The notes below the pieces were generated by a model. The model saw nothing but the letters and a program-made list of their open reading frames with translations, ran no database searches and was not told where the DNA came from. A stretch of DNA of 29,341 nt, taken from NCBI GenBank assembly GCA_001632425.1, contig KV425552.1, positions 825,879 to 855,219 of the forward strand. The letters run 5' to 3'. The stretch comes from Neolentinus lepideus HHB14362 ss-1 (taxonomy: Eukaryota; Basidiomycota; Agaricomycetes; Gloeophyllales; Gloeophyllaceae). Made by a program: the position numbers and the translations under genes. Below are positions 21,084-29,341 of this stretch, piece after piece. Position 1 is the stretch's first letter; each line of letters opens with the position of its first letter.

Positions 21084-24000
21084 ATGGCTGAAACACTCTC
21101 AGATACGAGTTCAGAGAATCACGGTCGCTCGATTCTCTCAGATTATGAAGACCAGTCTTCCTCTTCGAGCTTCAGCTCATCCCCGTCTGGTGCCAGTTGC
21201 TCGCTTTTACCACAACCATTTGCACCAGCCACTCTTGTCGATCCGGAACGTGACAGTCCTTCGCTTCCTGAGGGATTGCCACCGCTCCCTAAAAATGAGA
21301 ACCCCCTCGTAGTTGCTGATCAGGTATGGTTTGTATCAATACCGTTTATATTCGATAAGGACTGTTTTTAGGACATGGGGACACCAGACAACTGGGTAAA
21401 GCGAGTGAGCATGTTCTTCTCCGCGCTGCTTGTCGCCGAACTAACCAAACTACCCAGAACCCTAACCTGATTCGGCTCACCGGAAAGCACCCATTCAACA
21501 CTGAGGCACGCCTACCCGAGCTCTTCAAAGCTGTAAGAAATCCGTCCGTACCACTGCAACACCCACTCTCATAATTTATACAGGGTTTCCTTACTCCCGC
21601 ACACCTCCACTTTGTCCGCAACCATGGCGCAGTTCCCAGAGTCAGCGACGAAGAGTCGCGTTCGTGGACAATCCGAGTGCACGGTCTCGTCGAAAGAGAA
21701 ATGAGCTTTAGCATCGAAGACCTAGCGCGGATGTTTCCCGTTGTTACATTACCCGTCACGCTAGTATGTGCAGGTAACAGACGGAAGGAGCAGAACGTCG
21801 TGCGCAAGAGTCTCGGGTTCAGCTGGGGTGCTGCTGGAGGTAATTCATTCAATAGTATTCTTGTTCTGACTGTCGCTGAGTCGTTTGCTTGTAGTTTCCA
21901 CCGCCTTGTGGACAGGCATCTATCTTTCTGATGTTGTGGACTACGTGAAGCCCATCCGCGGACAGGCGAAGCACGTCGTCTTCGAGGGAGGGGACAGTCT
22001 GCCGAATGGCCCTTATGGTACTTCCCAGAAGTTGTCCTGGGCCAGGAACAAGGACAGGGGGATGCTCATCGGTACATTATTTCTCTATGTCATGCAAGAA
22101 GACAGCGAATTCACATGCTTACCATCAGCGTGGGCTATGAATGGACTGCCTTTGGAACCTGATCATGGATTCCCGGTTCGAGTCATCATTCCAGGCCAGA
22201 TCGGTGGCCGCTCTGTAAAGGTACGAAGGCCGAGCGTGCGATGATACTGTAGCCTATGACAAATTATTGGTAGTGGCTGCGCCGGATAGAGGTCAGCGCA
22301 CAAGAGAGTCAACACCATGTGAGAGTAGCGTCTTGATCATCCCTTGCCAATGTTCTGACAATCTCGAGAATAGCTTCACTTCTGGGACAACAAAGTCCTA
22401 CCAACCCAGGTCCTCCCCGACCAAGCCCGTGCAGAGAAGCACTGGTGGTACGACCCAAGGTGTGCTTCCTCTCTCCTATGCAACGTCACTAAACACTCAC
22501 CATCTATCTTTCTATACTAGATACATCATCACGTAGGCCTTTTCTATTCCCTCGAAACCAGTATGCCGACTCAAAATGATGTTTCATATATCAGAGAATT
22601 GAATGTGAACAGCGCCATCGCCCGGCCCGACCATAACGAGGTCCTGACTTTAGACACAGACACGGATGGCCGCGAATATGTGGTCGAGGGGTACGCGTAC
22701 TCTGGTGGTGGACGCAGGGTGACACGAGTCGAGGTGTCGCTCGACCAGGGCGAGACGTGGAGGATCTCGGACATGTGGGTCTATCCTGATATCCTCCCTT
22801 CACTGAATTTTCCTCACCCACCTGAACGACAGTAACTACCCCGAGGATATGTTCCGCGCGGTGTGCCACAACGACCCGGTGTATGGCATGCTGGATCTCA
22901 GGGAAAGAGACACGTCATTGTAAGTGCTTGGTACTCCACATGTATTGCGGATACATCCTCACTTTGGCGGACAGCTGCTGGTGCTTCTGGTCATTCCGAG
23001 TGCCCCATCCAGCCCTAGCCAAGTGCGACGCGATCATGGTTCGGGCGATGGATGAGGGTTTGGCATTGCAGCCTCGAGACATGTAGGTGCAGATAAATCT
23101 ATGCTTCAAAGTTTCCAGCTGAACATCTGTATCGCGGTCAGGTACTGGAGTGCACTGGGGATGATGAACAACTGGTGGTTCCGAGTCGCAATACACAAGA
23201 GCATCGTGAATGGGAAGACTCAGCTACAGTTCGAGCACCCCACTTTGGCTGGTACGGCGTCCGGAGGCTGGATGGAGGTAAGTTGATCGTAATCTCATCA
23301 TCGGCAGGCCAAGTCCCAAATAATTATGTGCATCAGCGTATGAAGAGTGAAGGCGCAGACATCCTCAAGCCCTCCTGGGGCGCCAAGGCAACTGAATCCG
23401 CCTTCACCAGCACCGCCGCCCCTACCCAGGAGACACCCATGACAAAACCCGGTGTCTGCAGAAAGGTCACCATGGCCGAGCTGCAGAGCCAGGACCGCGC
23501 GAAGCCGTGGTTCGTCGTCAAGGGCGAGGTGTACGATGGCACAGCATTTCTCGATGAGCATCCCGGTGGCGGCGACTCCATCTTGCTCGTTGCTGGGGAG
23601 GATGCGACGGAAGACTTCATGGCCATTCATTCCCCTGAGGGGCGAGCGAAGTTGGCGGAGGTATGTGGACTATCTTGCAAGCTTGGCTTGATGCTCAGCC
23701 CCGTAGTATCACATTGGAACTCTGGTTAGCGAGGATAAACTATCGACAGTGACTGAACCAGACAATATCGGTGGCGACTTCTTGGATAAGAAGAAGTGGA
23801 AGAGCGTTCAATTGACCGAAATCCTGCGGTTGAACCATGATTCGTGGATCTATCGTTTCTCTCTGCCAACAGAGTCGCAGCCCCTGGGCCTTCCTGTTGG
23901 GCAACATGTATTTGTGCGTCTGAAGAGGAAGGATACAGCGGAGCTGGTGCAACGAGCTTACACACCAGTGTCATGGCATGGAGCCATAGGAGCGGTTGAT

Positions 24001-24683
24001 TTTTTGATCAAGTGAGTCTCGTTCCTGGTGTCTGAATGGGACGGGACCGTCTGCTGAACTAGTGGCTAGAATTTACTACCCTTCACCTGAATACCCGGCT
24101 GGGGGGAAGATGACGGTCGGGTTCCACCAGCTTGCTGTTGGAGATACCGTTGAATTGAAGGGACCCTTGGGCTCCTTTGAATGGAAGGGCAATGGGACTG
24201 CGATGTGGAAGGGTGTCGAAAAACGTGTCAACAAGCTGGGCCTGATATGTGGTGGCAGTGGTACATATTTGTCTTCTCACTCGAAGGGCAGTTGACTGAC
24301 GTGTCAACGATGCAGGTATTACGCCGATCTTGCAGGTGCTACGGCGTGTGCTCCATGACAACACTGATCATACCACAGAATTATGGCTTATCAGTGCAAA
24401 CAAGACAGAGGCAGATATCCTCTGCCGAGAAGAGCTGGATGCTTTGCATGCCATGCACGGCCAACATCGGTTCCATCTGCATTACACATTGGGAACTGTC
24501 CCTAGTCAGTGGAAGTATGGTGTTGGGCGGATCAACGAGGCCATGATCTCGCAACATATGCCTGGTCCCTCTGATGATGGCTTGATTCTCGTGTGTGGAC
24601 CTGAGCAGATGATCTCCCATGCGGTGAAACCTGCTCTTCGAAGTCTGGGCTGGGACGTTGAACAATCTCTGGTGATATTCTGA
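21084..24683 (+). CDS. nar1: Assimilatory nitrate reductase, NAD(P)H
   Basis: Reduces nitrate to nitrite in the cytosol, passing electrons from NAD(P)H through FAD and heme to molybdenum cofactor. Seventeen exons totalling 2715 nt give 904 residues, normal for fungi: 21084-21323, 21372-21404, 21458-21532, 21584-21839, 21895-22071, 22129-22220, 22274-22318, 22374-22459, 22521-22532, 22595-22774, 22833-22919, 22975-23082, 23142-23277, 23337-23660, 23707-24011, 24070-24260, 24316-24683. A Ser-rich acidic N-terminus (about 1-80) precedes the Mo-pterin domain, whose Mo-ligand Cys178 is in [12 protein letters not shown] dimerisation domain follows (ELNVNSAI to [11 protein letters not shown]). The cytochrome b5 domain has heme His584 (DEHPGG) and His607. 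The FAD domain has RAYTPVS at 700-706, and the NAD(P)H domain has CGGSGITPILQ near 779 and CGPEQMI near 876. Exon 9 has only 12 nt and is required to give DPRYIITELNV. Confidence 0.96.
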
Positions 24684-25351
24684 CACAGTAGAGAGATCTG
24701 TGATATCACACAGCGATTACCATCGGATCATAAATACATAAGCCGTTCAGGTCAGAGCTCTGCGTCAATAGCATGGCTCCATTAGGTTTCCTTTGGATTG
24801 TGTGCAGAAGTGTTCCTTCCTCCGAGCAGCTAGTTGCTGCGCGGAGCGAAAGGAAAAACCTATCCTACCAACCTGTAAATAACAACTTTTGACTGTTGAC
24901 TGAGATATATGAAGGCCAGCTCGGCCAATTAAATCGCTGTATATGACCGTGATACATAAGGTCTTCGGGAAAGGCATGGGAGTCGAATGCTGGTGAACAC
25001 CATGGTCAGCGAGGACATCTACAGTGAAGCAGAGAACAGTTCTCAAGCCTCCACTGGCGTCTCTTCGTGGGTGCGATGATCAGGAGGTCAGAGGTACCCA
25101 TACAAAACCCCAGGAGTTACTGTGGGTGTACCAGTTGCTGGTCAGCCATAGACTTCACATAGAAGCCAACGGGAACGATACATTACAAACCCGTAGATAG
25201 ATGTCAAGATAAAACTGTTTGCATGGATTCGGTGACTAGATGCATTCCGGTCGACACCAGCGGAGTAGGGACGAGAACAACCGTTAGTGACTGTCGGCGT
25301 CAGACTGGCCGCAGGCATACACATGACATCACGGATTTGGCCCAGACCTGC
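24684..25351. other. Intergenic: nitrate reductase 3' flank
   Basis: No coding region or RNA gene was recognised. Only short frames without motifs occur before the left arm of the inverted-repeat element. Confidence 0.6.
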
Positions 25352-25384
25352 TACACTGCTGTTCGATCAGACTCTGGAATCCAG
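25352..25384 (+). repeat. Left arm of 33-bp inverted repeat
   Basis: Begins TACACTGCTGTTCG and ends GGAATCCAG. It is an exact reverse complement of 26289-26321. Confidence 0.9.
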
Positions 25385-26288
25385 ATGGTAGGAGCCTCCA
25401 GATGGCCACTGACCGGTTCACGCTTGGTTACCACTCGTGATATCCTCACTTCCCACAAAATATGCAGGCCATTGGTAGCCAACAGTAGCACAGCTTAACT
25501 TTAAATGCTATATAGTTGGGCCAGTGTGCACCGTTGGAATCCAAGCTGTCAGCCATCGGCCGGAGCTGTCAGACTATGCTGACTGATGTGACCGTGCTTG
25601 TGATGACTTGTTTAGCCGGCCTGAGCAGTGAGACTTGCGCTTTTTTTTCGTGTCGTCCCGCATCGTCACCTTGGTCACCTTCTCCGATAACCACGCTCAC
25701 AGATGGACTCTCCTGGTCCCAACCACTGTGCAGAGGTACAGCCCATATTCATACAGCCCTAGGTCTGCACCGGGGAGGTCTGGGCTGACTGACAGCCAAG
25801 GGTTTGACGGTAAGGTTCGATAAGTGTCAATAGTCAATGGTATGCTGACAATACCCTTTTTGCTCGCCATCTCGTGGTAACTGGTAACCGCGCCTGTGTT
25901 ACAACCTCAAGTAAATGCTGTCAGCAGTGCAATTGCCACTCAATTGTTGCATTTGGGTGGAGAGGGCTCGGATGTATCGGATGTCATGAACGAGGAGGTC
26001 GCATCAGTGCTATGAACCTGGCAGCGATGGCGGGTGCTTAGAATAGTGAATACAGAAGAATGATTATTTAATGATATTATTACGATCTATAGAACTGCAG
26101 CATGCAGCGAGGGAGAGGAGCAGGCAAATAATATAATATACAGGAGTACTAAAATGAGATGTTGGTACGCGGATCCGACTTAAGTCCGATGTTTGGTTTC
26201 CACAGGTCCGACGAGAGCTGACGGCTGCCTGCGATTTTTGTGGGAAGTCTTTGGTTGAACGGTTGGCTGCCGGAGCTGGACATTCCAC

Positions 26289-26321
26289 CTGGATTCCAGA
26301 GTCTGATCGAACAGCAGTGTA
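26289..26321 (-). repeat. Right arm of 33-bp inverted repeat
   Basis: Begins CTGGATTCCAG on the plus strand and is an exact reverse complement of 25352-25384. The arms are 904 nt apart. Confidence 0.9.
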
Positions 26322-26945
26322 TGACCAGACAGACCTTATAAGGAAATAGCGGGCTGACGCGTACCTACGAACCTTTGTATGACTTTGCGGTTCTTGCGGA
26401 AGGCTTGTACTTCGCTTATGGGTGATGACAAGAATTAGGAGCGGTTATAAGAGTCTTCAAAGGCTGTTGGAAACATATAATACGATATCTCACTTCCATT
26501 AACCTGACAATGGTTTGTATTAGGCATAGAATGTTTGTATATATCCTATATCTATCTGTGGCATCGAGCCTGCAGTTATACGCAGCTGTAAAGACATGTT
26601 CGGCCTCAAGTATAGCGTCTGGTATGAATCCCAGCATCTGCATCCTGATAGTGAGCTCTCCTTCGGACTCCGGCTACACGGTATCTTTCGCAATCTCGAA
26701 TCATCCCACTTGCTGATTATGTGCTGCTGAGACAGGGGAGATCGGACATCATTAACCAACATGATAAGCTTGACAGTCGGCCAGCAGGAGTCTCGGAAAT
26801 CATTCGTGAATAGTGGGGACACGCCCAACGGCGTGGACCATCCCAGTGCTCTCCTTGTTTCTTCTCGACGAACATTCTGCCACCTGAGAGCGCAGTGTTC
26901 AAGCGTCGCGGTCGAACATTAATCATGAATGGCTTCGCATGCACC
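26322..26945. other. Intergenic between repeat element and LTR
   Basis: Short frames only. Nothing was recognised apart from the possible 5-nt target duplication GCACC (26941-26945) directly next to the LTR; its partner would lie outside the window. Confidence 0.5.
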
Positions 26946-27197
26946 TGTTATTGAAAGGTTATAAGGCTGAATATAGTCGAAGGAATTGATTGGGGTAGGC
27001 GCCCGCTACTCGGGCGCTTCTTATATACTATTCGTACATGTTATGCTAGAATGTTATAGAATATACTATAACATTTAATATGAAATAAATTGAAAAACTC
27101 GAATATTCTATAATGTCCTTTAAGCGTCTACGAGGGCGCTTGTGGCTTGTCCACGTGCATGGCCGAGATGCCCGATGTCACGTGATTCGTTCCAACA
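26946..27197 (-). repeat. 3' LTR of the copia element
   Basis: 252 nt with TGTT...AACA ends. On the minus strand it starts TGTTGGAACGAATC right after a polypurine tract and ends CAATAACA. It contains a 7-bp GC stem (GCGCCCG/CGGGCGC, 26999-27017) and an 8-bp AT inverted repeat (27052-27073). Boundaries are inferred from the TG..CA ends and the tract, because the 5' LTR is not in the window. Confidence 0.75.
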
Positions 27198-29341
27198 CTC
27201 CCCCTCAGCTCGGACATACCGAGTGCTTCGCGGAAAGCTTCGAATTTTGGTCGAGGAAGCGCTTTGGTAAATATATCAGCCGTATTGACATCCGTAGCGC
27301 AGTAGGATACGTAAATGTCGTTAGACTGTATTTTATCTCGAATAAAATGATATTTTATATCGATGTGCTTCGCTCGGCCATGATTTACCGAGTTTTTCGC
27401 GAGTGCTATCGCGGATTGATTATCTACCCCGATATGGGTTGGATCTATTTGCGGGTACCCCAACTCAGTGAGCAGGGATCGCAGCCACACTGCCTGACTT
27501 GTGGCGGTGGCTGTGGCTGTGTATTCCGCTTCCATGCTTGACAGCGCCACCGTGCGTTGCTTCTTTGATGCCCATGTGATGGCTCCAGTTCCTAGAATAA
27601 ATGTATTACCGGATATGGATTTTCTATCATTTGTGTCTGATCCCCAATCGGCATCAGAATATCCGGTGATCACTATTTTAGGGTTGCTCCCCCTGTATTC
27701 GAGTACGAAGTCTCGGGTTCCTTTTAGGTACCGGAGTACGCGCTTAACAGCGGTCCAGTGGGCCGGCGCAGGGTTTGATGCGAATTGGCTTAGGGTCTGG
27801 ACTGCATAGGCAATGTCCGGCCTTGTGCCAATCATGGCATACATGAGCTTCCCGATCGCTTCCCGATAAGGTACGTGTTCCATTTCTGGGTGACAGCTTC
27901 CGTCAGGCACGCGCTCTAACTTGACATTTGGGTCAAGCGGTGTGGCGACCGGGTGGCTGTCGGCCATATTAAATTTCTTGAGTACCCCATCGATGTATGC
28001 TTTTTGCGATAGTTTAAGTGTTTTATTTGGGCGGTCCCGTATTATTTCTAGCCCCACAATATGTTTGATAGGCCCTAAATCCGTCATTTTGAACTTTGAT
28101 GAAAGTTCTATTTTTATTTGGTTTATGATGTCACGGGTTTTGGCCATAATAGTGAGGTCATCGACATGTATGGCAATATACGCCACATTGTTCGGACTTT
28201 TCCGAACATAGATGCACGGGTCTGCACATATGCGCCGCCAGCCGCTCGTAATTAGGAATTCATCTAATAATAAATTCCATTCGCGGCCTGCTTGCTTGAG
28301 TCCGTACAATGTACGCTCAAGCTTACATACGCGATCGGTTCCGTCATCGAAGCCTTCGGGTTGCCGCATATAGATTTCTTCTTTTAGGTAACCATTAAGG
28401 TACGCTCCGACAGCATCCATTTGATCCATTTCTAGGTCATAGATTGTGCCGATGGCAAGTAGCGTACGTAATGATTCTAGATGCATGACGGGTGAGAAGG
28501 TTTCATCATAGTCCATTCCGGGAATTTGGGTGAATCCTTGTGCAACGAGTCTGGCTTTGTATTTAATTATTTTGCTATTTTCGTCTCGTTTAATTCTGTA
28601 GACCCATTTGCAGCCTACAGGCTTTCGCCCAAGAGGTAAATCCACTAATTTCCAAGTATTATTTTCTTCAAGCTGTTTTATTTCGGCTTGCATGGCTTTC
28701 AGCCACTGTGGCCAATCTCCGGAATTTTCCGCTTCTTGATAAGATTTTGGATCTTCTTCGGTTGTGACATATACGACGTCCGTTGCGTCCTTCTCGGACA
28801 GATCTGCCGGCGCTTGTTCTGATGGGCGCTCGTGACTAGCTTGGCGATCAAGGTACGCTTCTGAGACTTTCCTTCGGTCAGGGTTATTAGCCTTTCCATA
28901 ATCAATGGGCACTTTAGCAGATACACGACTTGATTTTCGTAGTACTTCTGTTTGTGAATTAGTTTCGGAAATATTTAAATTATTATTTCCGTCAGAAGTA
29001 CCCGATTTCAATTGTTCTGCAGCGCTGTCTACGGGTTCCGAGGGTGTCTCGTTCAACGGATTGCCACTATTTTCGCTCTCCCCCTCAATTCGTGAAGGAG
29101 GCGCTCGTGCAACAGGGTTTTCCGTATATTTAGTGCCTTGGTCGAATATTAGATTTCTTGATTTTAATATTAAGCGCTTATTTTGGAAATAAACACGATA
29201 GGCTTTCGAATTTTCGGCAATTCCCACAAATAGTCCAGGTAATGATTTGGGATCAAGCTTCTGCCAGCCGACTTTCTGGGAATCAAGGGCCCAGCATTTT
29301 GAGCCAAATTCCCGTAAATCTGCTATATTTGGTTTGCGGCC
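27128..29341 (-). CDS. Copia Pol polyprotein (integrase end, RT, RNase H), partial
   Basis: The frame is open from the window edge to TAG at 27128-27130 and gives 737 residues without a stop. The first ~60 residues are the end of integrase (LREFGSKCWALD, LPGLFVGIAENSKAYRVY). A Ser/Asn-rich linker is followed by the reverse transcriptase: WKLVDLPLGRKPVGCKWVY, YKARLVAQGFTQ, FSPV, then YLNGYL and LYGLKQAGREW, with the catalytic motif in IAIHVDDLTIM. RNase H shows YSDADWGSD, RKSISG, GAITWASKKQ and SSMEAEY. The C-terminal HIDIKYHFIRD and TADIFTKALP are also typical. The enzyme copies element RNA into DNA and inserts it. The last ~22 codons run into the 3' LTR. The intact frame suggests a young insertion. 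The long frame from 29227 that starts with GTG is only a part of this frame, not a real start. Confidence 0.95.
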   Translation of the reverse strand, partial: GRKPNIADLREFGSKCWALDSQKVGWQKLDPKSLPGLFVGIAENSKAYRVYFQNKRLILKSRNLIFDQGTKYTENPVARAPPSRIEGESENSGNPLNETPSEPVDSAAEQLKSGTSDGNNNLNISETNSQTEVLRKSSRVSAKVPIDYGKANNPDRRKVSEAYLDRQASHERPSEQAPADLSEKDATDVVYVTTEEDPKSYQEAENSGDWPQWLKAMQAEIKQLEENNTWKLVDLPLGRKPVGCKWVYRIKRDENSKIIKYKARLVAQGFTQIPGMDYDETFSPVMHLESLRTLLAIGTIYDLEMDQMDAVGAYLNGYLKEEIYMRQPEGFDDGTDRVCKLERTLYGLKQAGREWNLLLDEFLITSGWRRICADPCIYVRKSPNNVAYIAIHVDDLTIMAKTRDIINQIKIELSSKFKMTDLGPIKHIVGLEIIRDRPNKTLKLSQKAYIDGVLKKFNMADSHPVATPLDPNVKLERVPDGSCHPEMEHVPYREAIGKLMYAMIGTRPDIAYAVQTLSQFASNPAPAHWTAVKRVLRYLKGTRDFVLEYRGSNPKIVITGYSDADWGSDTNDRKSISGNTFILGTGAITWASKKQRTVALSSMEAEYTATATATSQAVWLRSLLTELGYPQIDPTHIGVDNQSAIALAKNSVNHGRAKHIDIKYHFIRDKIQSNDIYVSYCATDVNTADIFTKALPRPKFEAFREALGMSELRGSVGTNHVTSGISAMHVDKPQAPS
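27198..27206 (-). other. Polypurine tract of the copia element
   Basis: GAGGGGGAG on the minus strand directly precedes the LTR start. It is the usual plus-strand DNA primer site of LTR elements and lies inside the pol reading frame. Confidence 0.75.

Larger units (their letters stand above)
25352..26321. mobile_element. Putative non-autonomous DNA transposon with inverted repeats
   Basis: The first and last 33 nt of this 970-nt segment are perfect reverse complements. Similarity continues inward in diverged form. Both arms share a block ACTTCCCACAAAA followed by GCAGGC, about 60 nt inside the left arm and 40 nt inside the right arm, and shorter blocks (TCCAG, ACCG.TTCA) lie between. The 33-bp core is therefore the best preserved part of longer terminal repeats. 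The interior (25385-26288) has no transposase-like frame. Outer ends and target-site duplication could not be fixed, so the true element may extend beyond the listed limits. Confidence 0.5.
26946..29341 (-). mobile_element. Ty1/copia LTR retrotransposon, 3' part
   Basis: Read on the minus strand, the window holds the end of the integrase region, reverse transcriptase, RNase H, a polypurine tract and the 3' LTR. The 5' LTR, gag, protease and most of integrase lie beyond the right edge. The domain order (integrase before RT) and RNase H type identify Ty1/copia (Pseudoviridae-type). Its AT-rich coding sequence contrasts with the GC-rich host genes. Confidence 0.95.

Noticed and set aside
23731..23748. 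Possible extra intron in nitrate reductase (gttagc to acag)
   Set aside because: It would be only about 25 nt. Reading straight through from the acceptor at 23706 keeps the frame and gives the expected YHIGTL after the cytochrome b5 domain.
1..29341. CRISPR arrays, prokaryotic operons, rRNA or tRNA genes
   Set aside because: No regularly spaced repeats and no conserved RNA gene sequences were seen. The gene structure is clearly fungal.

Overview
The window looks like nuclear DNA of a filamentous basidiomycete (Agaricomycete type). The genes are dense in short spliceosomal introns, mostly 45-65 nt with GT-AG ends and a CTNAC-like branch site. They include class I hydrophobins, a septin and the fungal nitrate-assimilation set. 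All multi-exon models were assembled by eye, by joining exons so that the frame and the family motifs stay continuous. No alignment or transcript data were available.

Layout, left to right. The tail of a GH28 pectinase-like gene (1-219, +) is followed by a class I hydrophobin (1005-1430, +). A possible decayed hydrophobin fragment lies near 1781-1990. Next come a two-exon gene for an unrecognised, probably mitochondrial protein (2872-4822, -) and about 3.5 kb without a convincing gene, which holds an AT-rich tract and a possible remnant of a secreted-protein gene. Then follow a CDC12-type septin (8341-9852, +) and a second class I hydrophobin (10887-11329, -) with the same exon layout as the first.

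The core is a complete nitrate-assimilation cluster: nitrite reductase (12474-17243, -, 26 exons), NRT2-type nitrate transporter (18304-20451, +, 12 exons) and nitrate reductase (21084-24683, +, 17 exons). The transporter imports nitrate, nitrate reductase makes nitrite in the cytosol, and nitrite reductase makes ammonium for glutamine and glutamate synthesis. The nitrite reductase and transporter genes diverge from a 1.06-kb intergenic region. It carries several GATA-factor sites, two of them inside a perfect 10-bp inverted repeat.

The right end is repeat territory. A 33-bp perfect inverted repeat pair encloses 904 bp (25352-26321), probably a non-autonomous DNA transposon. A Ty1/copia LTR retrotransposon on the minus strand (26946 to the window edge) keeps an open RT/RNase H frame and its 3' LTR.

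The biology is largely known. The most unusual items are three GC-AG introns in one gene, a 12-nt microexon in nitrate reductase, the palindromic paired GATA site, the inverted-repeat element and the orphan mitochondrial protein.
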